The notes below the pieces were generated by a model, which saw only the letters and a program-made list of their open reading frames with translations, made no database searches and was not told the DNA's origin. Below are positions 1-5,919 of a stretch of 5,919 nucleotides of DNA, piece after piece. How positions within the stretch are numbered: position 1 is the first letter of the stretch; each line of letters opens with the position of its first letter. Made by a program: the position numbers and the translations under genes. This DNA comes from an uncultured Fidelibacterota bacterium (GTDB taxonomy: Bacteria; Fidelibacterota; Marinisomatia; SCGC-AAA003-L08; D37C17), in contig CAJWYZ010000093.1 in the NCBI GenBank assembly GCA_913049525.1, forward strand, positions 1 through 5,919. The letters run 5' to 3'.

Positions 1-1247
1 GCTTTCAGGTCTGTTAATAGACTTGCTTTCTCATCATAATATTGATGAAACATTGCCGCACCATTCATTGCCTTAATAGTATGCCTTGTTAAATCGCCAA
101 AGGCAAACACGGCATCAACTTTTTTTTCAGATAAATATTTTCCTAAAGTTTTATGGTGATTTTCTTCTAAATCTCCCAGTTCAAGCATATCACCTATAAC
201 TGCAATTTTTCGACTTCCTTTAGAAAGAGATGTGAGATTATTTATTCCCGTGCGGGCAGATTCAAGATTGGCATTGTAACTATCATTTATTACCATTATA
301 TCCTGGAATTGTAAAATATTGCCACGGCCGGCGGGCAGTTGAAAGGATTCTATTTTATTTTTTATAACATGAGCATCCATTTTCAAATAAGATGCAATAG
401 AAAATACTGCCAGCGCATTCAACCCCATTGTTTCTGATGCCGCTGATAAATTAATTGAAATATTATTAATGGTTAATGTCTGACGATCTGAAGACCAACT
501 ACCCTCATAATCAGAAGATTTGGTGAAGGTATATTTTACTTTCTTACAAGCAATTGGCATGTTGGAGATAAAAGGATCATCCATATTTATAAATGCGACA
601 CCTTCTTTGCTGAGAGAAGAAAACAGGGCTGATTTTGTTTTTGCAACCTCATTTATATCACCAAAATATTCTAAATGGGCTTCATAAATATTGGTAATGA
701 TGCCCATATTGGGCCGGACAATATTGCAAATATATTCTATTTCACCGGGCATACTAGCGCCCATTTCAATAATGGCAATATCTTCATTTCCATTACATTC
801 AAAAATTGACAAAGGTACACCAATAGTGCTGTTGAAATTTCCCTTTGTTGACATTGTTTTCATGCTTGCTGAAAGCACATGGGTTAATAAATCTTTCGTC
901 GTAGTTTTTCCATTAGATCCGGTTATGCCAATAAATGGACAGGTGATATGATTCCGATAAGCACTCGCTAAATCATGTAAAAACTTCTGGGTTGATTCTG
1001 TCTGAAAAGATGGTAGAGATGTTTCAACTTCCCTTTCTATTATTGCAATAGATGCTCCAGCACTTTCGGCTTGGCTGATATAATTATGTCCGTCGGAGCT
1101 TTCACCTTTAAATGCCAGAAAAATATCTCCGGGTTTTATATTTCGAGAATCTATTGAAATTCCTGAAAAATCAGAAGCGTTCAGCTCAGGGAAAGCCTTA
1201 TTCAAAGCCTTTTTAAAAAAAGTGTTATTTTGAATATCAACTCTCAT
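1..1247 (-). CDS. murF: UDP-MurNAc-tripeptide:D-Ala-D-Ala ligase MurF (partial, 3' end beyond left edge)
   Basis: Reading from the ATG at 1247 gives 415 complete codons with no stop before the left edge. MurF proteins are usually about 430-460 residues, so only the extreme C-terminus is missing. The enzyme adds D-Ala-D-Ala to UDP-MurNAc-tripeptide in the cytoplasm, the last cytoplasmic peptide step. Visible motifs: N-terminal DSRNIKPGDIF (33-43) and SDGHNYI (51-57); P-loop GITGSNGKTT (107-116); MurF-typical STKGNFNSTIGVPLS (133-147) and EMGASMPGEI (161-170); EAHLEYFG (189-196); a probable carbamoylated lysine K205 in TKSALF; and, in the C-terminal domain, NDSYNAN (321-327) and GDMLELGD (352-359). 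Odd points are Y188 where Gly is usual (ITNIYEAH), TM at 273-274 where HN, HM or YN is usual, and NL at 327-328 where NP is usual. The start lies inside the murE 3' end, with AGGG 9 nt upstream. Confidence 0.95.
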   Translation of the reverse strand, partial: MRVDIQNNTFFKKALNKAFPELNASDFSGISIDSRNIKPGDIFLAFKGESSDGHNYISQAESAGASIAIIEREVETSLPSFQTESTQKFLHDLASAYRNHITCPFIGITGSNGKTTTKDLLTHVLSASMKTMSTKGNFNSTIGVPLSIFECNGNEDIAIIEMGASMPGEIEYICNIVRPNMGIITNIYEAHLEYFGDINEVAKTKSALFSSLSKEGVAFINMDDPFISNMPIACKKVKYTFTKSSDYEGSWSSDRQTLTINNISINLSAASETMGLNALAVFSIASYLKMDAHVIKNKIESFQLPAGRGNILQFQDIMVINDSYNANLESARTGINNLTSLSKGSRKIAVIGDMLELGDLEENHHKTLGKYLSEKKVDAVFAFGDLTRHTIKAMNGAAMFHQYYDEKASLLTDLK

Positions 1248-2685
1248 TTGAATATGCCCTGATAATTTCAATGTCGCTATAAGGTATTTTTACTGAACCT
1301 ATTTCTTGATAATTTTCCTGTCCCTTGCCAAGAATAAGCAGAATAGAATTTTCATCCATCTTTTTCAATGCAGTGGTAATGGCTTCTTTTCGATCTGGAA
1401 TAACCGTGAAATCATCTCCTGAAAACCCTCGAATAATATCTGCATTTATATTTTCTACATCTTCATTCCGCGGATTATCCATCGTTATGAAACTGAAAGC
1501 AGAATATTTTTCTGATATTTTTGCCATTTCTGACCGTTTACCAGAATCTCGATTACCTCCGCAACCAAACACTGTTAATAATTTTACCCCGTCAGCTGTA
1601 AGGCTTGAGAGGCTTGAAAACAATTTTTCATAGGCATCTGGCGAATGAGCATAGTCCACAAAAACTTTCCCTGGACAGTCACAAGAGATTAATTCCATTC
1701 TTCCAGGAATTGGAGGCATGTTTTTTACTGCGTTTTCAATTTGAGAAATTGAAACCCCCATGCTTAACGCTGCAGCCACTCCTGCCATAATATTTGACAA
1801 ATTATATTCACCCAGCAGCAGAGAATCGATTGAAATTATATGCTCCCTGAATTGAAGTTGAGCCTTGATTCCATTAGTTGTAAATTCCGCTTGAACAGGG
1901 TGAAGATCAGCTTTTTTATTCATACCATAGGTAATGCATTTTGCAGAAATAGATGAGCATATCCGCTGTGCATAAGGATCATCAAAATTTATAACAGCGG
2001 TTTTGTCAACTGCCAATGTTTGAAATAGTTGCAACTTTGCTTTGAAATAATTTTCCATATCACCATGAAAGTCCAAATGTTCAGGTGTTAAATTTGAAAA
2101 GATGGCAATATCCACTTCTACATTATCCACTCGATGTTGGTCTAGTGCGTGGGATGAAATTTCCATCACTAAATTGTCAACTCCTGCCAGTTGCAGTGTC
2201 TGAAGCATTTGCTGGAGCTCTACAGATTCAGGAGTGGTAAACCCTGTGCTCACCATTCCGGTAGGTGTTTGAAATCCCAATGTGCCCAGGGTGCCACAGG
2301 TTGCCCCAGACGTTTGTAAAATATGATATAAAATGTGGGTGATAGATGTTTTCCCATTGGTGCCCGTAATGCCTACAATATTCATTTCTGCTGATGGATT
2401 TCCATAAAACTGCGCTGAAATATGAGACATGGCAAGGCGGGGATCTTTCACCTGTAAAATGGGTACGACGGTAGTCTTTGGGCTCCTCCCATTTGATAAA
2501 ATCGCTACCGCCCCATTTTCAATTGCCTGGGGAATAAATTCATGACCATCTGAATTCTCACCGGCAATAGCCACAAATAAAGTGCCAGGCTTTACCTTTC
2601 GGCTATCGTAAGTGATGGCAGAGATTTCCCGATTATCCGGAATTCCTTTAAAATGAATATTTTTTACTAATTCGTTAAGCTGCAT
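1237..2685 (-). CDS. murE: UDP-MurNAc-L-Ala-D-Glu:meso-diaminopimelate ligase MurE
   Basis: A complete 482-residue Mur ligase of normal length. In the cytoplasm it adds the third amino acid to UDP-MurNAc-L-Ala-D-Glu using ATP. The N-terminal UDP-binding domain carries DSRKVKPGTLF (27-37) and SDGHEFI (45-51). The central ATPase domain has the P-loop GITGTNGKT (105-113), TTPES (150-154), ISSHALDQHR (176-185), NLTPEHLDFHG (198-208) and a likely carbamoylated lysine in AKLQLF (K217). The C-terminal ligase domain has PGRME (327-331), DYAHSPD (344-350), GCGGNRDSGKR (374-384) and DNPR (403-406). DNPR is the established signature of meso-DAP-adding MurE, so DAP is the predicted third residue. The usual GKGHE motif reads GKGQE (453-457). 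The ATG overlaps the ftsI stop (TAATG) behind a weak GGA at 9 nt; the 3' end overlaps murF by 11 nt. Confidence 0.97.
   Translation of the reverse strand: MQLNELVKNIHFKGIPDNREISAITYDSRKVKPGTLFVAIAGENSDGHEFIPQAIENGAVAILSNGRSPKTTVVPILQVKDPRLAMSHISAQFYGNPSAEMNIVGITGTNGKTSITHILYHILQTSGATCGTLGTLGFQTPTGMVSTGFTTPESVELQQMLQTLQLAGVDNLVMEISSHALDQHRVDNVEVDIAIFSNLTPEHLDFHGDMENYFKAKLQLFQTLAVDKTAVINFDDPYAQRICSSISAKCITYGMNKKADLHPVQAEFTTNGIKAQLQFREHIISIDSLLLGEYNLSNIMAGVAAALSMGVSISQIENAVKNMPPIPGRMELISCDCPGKVFVDYAHSPDAYEKLFSSLSSLTADGVKLLTVFGCGGNRDSGKRSEMAKISEKYSAFSFITMDNPRNEDVENINADIIRGFSGDDFTVIPDRKEAITTALKKMDENSILLILGKGQENYQEIGSVKIPYSDIEIIRAYSNES
1257..1260 (-). promoter_or_regulatory. Weak ribosome-binding site of murF
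   Basis: AGGG (within CAGGGC) lies 9 nt before the murF ATG at 1247, inside the last codons of murE. It is the best purine-rich match near this start and agrees with an 11-nt overlap with murE. The match is short and could be chance. Confidence 0.4.
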
Positions 2686-4646
2686 TACATAGATTCCAAT
2701 TTTATGGTACAGGCAGGAGCATTATCAACCAGCTCACCGGGAGAGACCGATTGCCAAACTACTCTCCCAGATGTTCCAACCGGATTTATTAGCAGTCCTA
2801 AATCCTTTGCCTCTTGAATGGTTTGTTTCAATGTTTTCCCTAAAAAATTGGGGACAGTGTTTTCCCTCTTTTGAATAATATTTACAGTTGATAGTAAGGG
2901 AACCAGTTTATCTATATTTTTAGTATGTGCAAATTGCGGCATAGGCTTTGACTCAACAGGAACAAATTCTTTATTATTGATGATAAGTCTTTCAAATATA
3001 TCTTTTACGATTGGAACTGCCGTTTCGTTCCCCCAATGAAGGCCATATCTTGGTGAATCAACATTAATTACACAAACATATTTAGGGTTGTCTGTTGGGA
3101 ATACTGCGGCAAATGAAGATATAAACTCACGTGACGAGTAAGAACCATTTACAAATTTCTCTGCCGTTCCAGTTTTACCACCTATCCTAAACCCTGGAAT
3201 TCGCGCCTTGTCAGCTGTTCCATGATTAACAACTTCTTCCATCATGGCCAGCAATGATTCTGATGTTTCCCGAGTCATTACTTTTCTTACGGGCCTTGGT
3301 GAATAATCTCTTTCTTCAAAGCCGTTTCCGGATATATTCTTAATTATCCTGGCAGTGGGTAAATACCCTCCGTTTGCTGCAGCCGAATATGCCACTGCTA
3401 GTTGCAAGGTATTGATTGATATTTCCTGACCCATTGATACGAAAGGACCAGAAAGGCGCGTCCATTCATTAAATTCCCGCAATACTCCAGGAGCTTCACT
3501 GGGGAGGGGGACTCCAGTTCGAATTCCAAACCCAAATTTTCGGGCATAATCATAAATATGCTGTGCGCCCATTTGATCTACCATTTTCGCCAAACCGATA
3601 TTGCTGGAATAAATGAAAATATCAGATAGAGATAGATCACCGTGCGGCTCATGATCATGAATAATTTTTGAGGAGATAATTTGATATTCACCATTTTCAC
3701 AGAAAAATTGATCCTCTGCTGTAAACATTCCAGACTCCAGAGCAGCAGTTAATGAAATTAGTTTAAATGTTGACCCTGGCTCATACGAATCTGAAATAGT
3801 TCGATTCGCAAATGTAGAAACATCATATTTCTCATAGGTATTTGGGTCAAAATCAGGAACCGAAGCCATGGCCAGAATATCACCAGTAAATGGATTTATA
3901 ATTACCCCGTTTGCGGTTAAAGCCCCTGATTTTTTCATTCCTCTTTTCAAGGCATCTAAGAGAATGGATTGAATATTGACATCAATGGTGAGCTGAATAT
4001 CTGCGCCATTTTCTGCAGTAGGATGCTGATCTATAATTGCTTTTCGAAGTGTGCCATTTGCAGAGCGATTATATTTAAGATTGCTGGTTTTGCCATTTAA
4101 CAGCGGGTCAAATCGCCGCTCAATACCAAACTGTCCTTTATGATCACGATCTACATACCCAATTACCTGGCTTGCCAAATTTTGAAATGGATAGTATCTG
4201 CTGGTTGAAACATCGCATTGCAACCCCTTAGTTTCTTTCAATTTTTCTAATACAGGCAAACATTGGGTTCTATTTAGCGCTTTGGTGAGAGGGATATATC
4301 TTTTTCTTTTTGATAATAATTTTTGATAGGAATCAAGAGGCTGATTAAAAGCCTCTGAAAAAAGCGTTGCAATTGCATTAACATCAGCCTCTTTTTGTGT
4401 ATTCACCCAAAAGGTATAGGTTTTAATGGTTTCTGCTAAAATCTGCCCATTTCTATCAGAAATATTTCCTCGGCTGCCTTTTACAGATCGCTCAGTAAAA
4501 CCAGCATTCAGGGTTATTTCACGAAGATCAGCTGCCTGAAATGATTGGACGTAGAGCATTTTACCTAAAATTGCTATACTGCAGATGAAAAATAAGGCAG
4601 ATATAAAACGGACTCTGAGCTGATAAAAACTATACAGGCGGGTCAT
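2685..4646 (-). CDS. ftsI: Septal peptidoglycan transpeptidase FtsI (class B PBP, PASTA domain)
   Basis: A complete 653-residue class B penicillin-binding protein. It crosslinks stem peptides of new septal peptidoglycan in the periplasm, working with the glycosyltransferase FtsW. In order: a short cytoplasmic N-terminus, one membrane anchor (about 14-33), the dimerisation/pedestal domain opening with RGNISDRNG (59-67), and the transpeptidase domain. The three catalytic motifs are intact: STFK (292-295, nucleophile S292, within YEPGSTFK), SSN (347-349) and KTGT (491-494). A linker of roughly 40 residues leads to one C-terminal PASTA domain (about 597-650) starting VPNFLGKTL and containing SGRVVWQSVSPGE. 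The start ATG (4646) overlaps the ftsL stop and has a good ribosome-binding site (GGAG, 7 nt upstream). The TAA stop overlaps the murE ATG (TAATG). A SpoVD-like sporulation role is an alternative for PASTA-bearing class B PBPs, but the dcw position next to ftsL favours the vegetative division enzyme. Confidence 0.96.
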   Translation of the reverse strand: MTRLYSFYQLRVRFISALFFICSIAILGKMLYVQSFQAADLREITLNAGFTERSVKGSRGNISDRNGQILAETIKTYTFWVNTQKEADVNAIATLFSEAFNQPLDSYQKLLSKRKRYIPLTKALNRTQCLPVLEKLKETKGLQCDVSTSRYYPFQNLASQVIGYVDRDHKGQFGIERRFDPLLNGKTSNLKYNRSANGTLRKAIIDQHPTAENGADIQLTIDVNIQSILLDALKRGMKKSGALTANGVIINPFTGDILAMASVPDFDPNTYEKYDVSTFANRTISDSYEPGSTFKLISLTAALESGMFTAEDQFFCENGEYQIISSKIIHDHEPHGDLSLSDIFIYSSNIGLAKMVDQMGAQHIYDYARKFGFGIRTGVPLPSEAPGVLREFNEWTRLSGPFVSMGQEISINTLQLAVAYSAAANGGYLPTARIIKNISGNGFEERDYSPRPVRKVMTRETSESLLAMMEEVVNHGTADKARIPGFRIGGKTGTAEKFVNGSYSSREFISSFAAVFPTDNPKYVCVINVDSPRYGLHWGNETAVPIVKDIFERLIINNKEFVPVESKPMPQFAHTKNIDKLVPLLSTVNIIQKRENTVPNFLGKTLKQTIQEAKDLGLLINPVGTSGRVVWQSVSPGELVDNAPACTIKLESM

Positions 4647-4948
4647 TCTGCATCTCCAACATATACAATGAGAGATTCTGGGGATGGGCTGTGTAGTTGA
4701 AAGTTTGCAGATGCTATTTTTTCAATTCTATCTTGCCGAGAAAGGTTTTTTACATCTCCCGAAAGTACCTTTACCCGATTGAGGTGCGTGGCACGGATAT
4801 TTTCTAAATGGTAAATTTCGTTCCTCAGAAAAATGCATTCATTTTTCAAGGTAACGATACTGATTAAAATAACAACGGAAATTGTTACAAACCCAAAGAA
4901 GAACAGGAAATCGGAAATTGATTTGTTCTTTTTAGGCTTGATGGCCAT
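4643..4948 (-). CDS. ftsL: Cell division protein FtsL (FtsL/DivIC family)
   Basis: A 101-residue bitopic membrane protein, typical FtsL size. It has a short Lys-rich cytoplasmic N-terminus (KPKKNK, 4-9), one hydrophobic transmembrane segment at about 13-34, then a heptad-like coiled-coil stretch at about 35-69 with L/I/V spacing. The periplasmic end carries LSRQDRIEKIA (69-79), resembling the LSxPxRIExxA signature of FtsL tails, followed by a Pro-containing segment and a short beta-like IVYV. FtsL proteins form a complex with FtsB and FtsQ and activate the FtsW-FtsI septal synthase. Sequence conservation in this family is low, so the assignment combines topology, the tail motif and the position between rsmH and ftsI. 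The start overlaps the rsmH stop (TGATG), and the TGA stop overlaps the ftsI ATG by four bases (ATGA). Only a weak purine run (AAAGAG) precedes the start. Confidence 0.93.
   Translation of the reverse strand: MAIKPKKNKSISDFLFFFGFVTISVVILISIVTLKNECIFLRNEIYHLENIRATHLNRVKVLSGDVKNLSRQDRIEKIASANFQLHSPSPESLIVYVGDAE
4654..4657 (-). promoter_or_regulatory. Shine-Dalgarno site of ftsI
   Basis: GGAG (within GTTGGAGATG) ends 7 nt before the ftsI ATG at 4646. It is the clearest ribosome-binding site in the window and lies inside the 3' end of ftsL. It supports the ATG overlapping the ftsL stop as the true start. The other starts have only weak purine runs or, for rsmH, none. Confidence 0.7.
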
Positions 4949-5880
4949 CAGACTCTTTCAGCCACCCTTAATTTAGCGCTTCTTGAGCGGGGGTTATTTT
5001 TTATTTCCTCAGCACCGGGTATTATTGCCTTACGGGTGAGAATTTTGAGGGAGGGAGTGGTATCACAAACACAGAGGGGATATTCTCTGGGGCATACGCA
5101 GGTTAGGGCACAATTTTTAAAAAATTGTTTTACCATACGGTCTTCCAGTGAATGAAAAGAAATAATGGCTATTCGCCCCCCAACTTTAAGCCACTGTGTA
5201 GAATTTTCAAGGGCATCCTTAAGTGATGCTAATTCATCATTTATTTTAATGCGAATTGCCTGAAAAACCCGAGCTAAGGATTTATTTAAAAAACGAGGGT
5301 GTACGCATTTAGAAACGGCCTCTTTTAAATCAAATGTGGTTTTCATGGCGTTGGACTGCACTTTATTATAAATCATTTGTGCTATTTTACGGCTATGCCG
5401 CTCTTCGCCGTATTCTCGAATAACGTCACTTATTTCTGATTCTTCGCTGTTATTTAGAAAATCATAGGCAGAGTAATCTGCATTGGGGTTTAGCCGCATA
5501 TCTAAAGGAGCATCTTCCTGAAAAGAGAAGCCCCTACGCCCTGTATTGAGTTGGCTGGAGGAGGTGCCAAGGTCAAATAAAATACCTGTCAATGTATCCA
5601 CTCCCAGAGTTTGGAGGAGGAAAGGATATTCTCTGTAGTTCCCGTTAAGGAGAGAATAAGAATTCCGGGGTGCCGACAGGCGTTTTTCAGTGTATTCCAG
5701 AGCATAGGGGTCAAGATCGATACCTATTAACTGTCCATCTTTCGAAAGTTTGGATAGCAGTGCTTCTGCGTGACCGCCGAAGCCCACTGTCCCATCCAAG
5801 TATATTCCATCCGGGTCTGTGTATAGCCGAGATATGGTTTCCTCGAGCAGTACCGGAAGGTGAGGGAGGGATTGATTCAT
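4948..5880 (-). CDS. rsmH: 16S rRNA (cytosine(1402)-N(4))-methyltransferase RsmH
   Basis: A complete 310-residue protein of usual family length. RsmH transfers a methyl group from S-adenosylmethionine to N4 of C1402 of 16S rRNA, in the ribosomal decoding centre. Visible family motifs, in order: SAM-binding DGTVGFGGH (29-37), GIDLDPYAL (53-61), DLGTSSSQL (103-111), RGFSF (116-120) with DAPLDMR (123-129), YGEER (157-161), FQAIRIKINDEL (206-217), ISFHSLEDR (240-248) and the C-terminal NPRSRSAKLR (296-305). A cysteine cluster (C257, C261, C263, C270, C272) lies between the last two motifs. The ATG at 5880 is chosen because it gives the canonical N-terminus with HLPVLLEE and sits 5 nt after the mraZ stop. 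No Shine-Dalgarno-like sequence precedes it, so re-initiation after mraZ translation is likely. The TGA stop overlaps the ftsL ATG by one base (TGATG). Confidence 0.98.
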   Translation of the reverse strand: MNQSLPHLPVLLEETISRLYTDPDGIYLDGTVGFGGHAEALLSKLSKDGQLIGIDLDPYALEYTEKRLSAPRNSYSLLNGNYREYPFLLQTLGVDTLTGILFDLGTSSSQLNTGRRGFSFQEDAPLDMRLNPNADYSAYDFLNNSEESEISDVIREYGEERHSRKIAQMIYNKVQSNAMKTTFDLKEAVSKCVHPRFLNKSLARVFQAIRIKINDELASLKDALENSTQWLKVGGRIAIISFHSLEDRMVKQFFKNCALTCVCPREYPLCVCDTTPSLKILTRKAIIPGAEEIKNNPRSRSAKLRVAERV

Positions 5881-5885
5881 TAAGG

Positions 5886-5919
5886 TTAAAAATTAATTTC
5901 ATTGGCTAAATCGTCAAAG
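5886..5919 (-). CDS. mraZ: MraZ C-terminal tail (partial, cut by right edge)
   Basis: Only the last ten codons and the TAA stop (5888-5886) are in the window, reading FDDLANEINF. No domain can be seen in so short a piece. The call rests on position, immediately upstream of rsmH in a dcw cluster where mraZ is the usual first gene, and on the acidic/hydrophobic tail, which resembles MraZ C-termini. MraZ is a small AbrB-fold DNA-binding protein that regulates the dcw operon by binding repeats in its own promoter; that promoter would lie outside the window. The stop is 5 nt before the rsmH start, so the two genes are probably co-transcribed and translationally coupled. A different upstream gene cannot be excluded from these residues alone. 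Confidence 0.72.
   Translation of the reverse strand, partial: FDDLANEINF

Noticed and set aside
691..951. Plus-strand open frame of 86 codons
   Set aside because: It lies antisense to murF across its P-loop and central-domain motifs; the translation has no recognisable domain and no convincing ribosome-binding site was seen.
1325..1633. Plus-strand open frame of 102 codons
   Set aside because: It is antisense to the conserved MurE C-terminal domain, whose motifs explain the base composition; the product resembles no family.
1605..1790. Plus-strand open frame of 61 codons
   Set aside because: Short shadow frame opposite murE with no supporting features.
5711..5902. Minus-strand open frame of 63 codons beginning inside the mraZ tail
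   Set aside because: It is out of frame with rsmH over the same bases, while the rsmH frame carries all the conserved methyltransferase motifs; the product is low-complexity and unlike known proteins.
5670..5909. Plus-strand open frame of 79 codons
   Set aside because: It is antisense to the rsmH 5' end, including the SAM-binding motif, and runs into the mraZ tail; no domain is recognisable.
1..5919. Possible undescribed system, mobile element, CRISPR array or RNA gene
   Set aside because: All but 5 nt is accounted for by well-known dcw genes with intact motifs. I saw no inverted repeats, spaced direct repeats, tRNA-like folds or composition break.

Overview
The window holds one strand-coherent piece of a bacterial division and cell wall (dcw) cluster, entirely on the minus strand. 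In transcription order, from the right edge to the left, it carries the 3' end of mraZ, then rsmH (mraW), ftsL, ftsI (PBP with a C-terminal PASTA domain), murE and murF. The mraZ gene is cut by the right edge and murF by the left edge. The middle four genes are complete and show no frameshifts or internal stops. Plus-strand open frames in the window are antisense shadows of these genes.

Layout: mraZ tail 5886-5919; rsmH 4948-5880; ftsL 4643-4948; ftsI 2685-4646; murE 1237-2685; murF 1-1247. The only non-coding DNA is 5 nt between mraZ and rsmH. Every other junction overlaps (TGATG, ATGA, TAATG and an 11-nt overlap). There is no room for internal promoters or terminators between genes, so a single polycistronic message with translational coupling is the natural reading. 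The promoter and any MraZ operator would lie beyond the right edge.

How the genes work together: MraZ is the cluster's usual transcriptional regulator. RsmH methylates 16S rRNA in the decoding centre. FtsL is the small bitopic divisome protein that helps recruit and activate septal synthesis. FtsI is the septal transpeptidase that crosslinks new peptidoglycan. MurE and MurF are consecutive cytoplasmic ligases, adding the third residue and then the D-Ala-D-Ala dipeptide to UDP-MurNAc-peptide. The DNPR signature in MurE points to meso-diaminopimelate at position 3.

Organism: a low-to-moderate GC bacterium with DAP-type peptidoglycan. The order mraZ-rsmH-ftsL-ftsI(PASTA)-murE-murF and the mixed or weak Shine-Dalgarno signals suit a Gram-negative lineage such as the Bacteroidota/FCB group or Marinimicrobia-like bacteria. 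That placement is inference and is not resolved by the sequence alone. I found no mobile element, RNA gene, CRISPR array or undescribed system. The points worth checking are small variations within conserved families.
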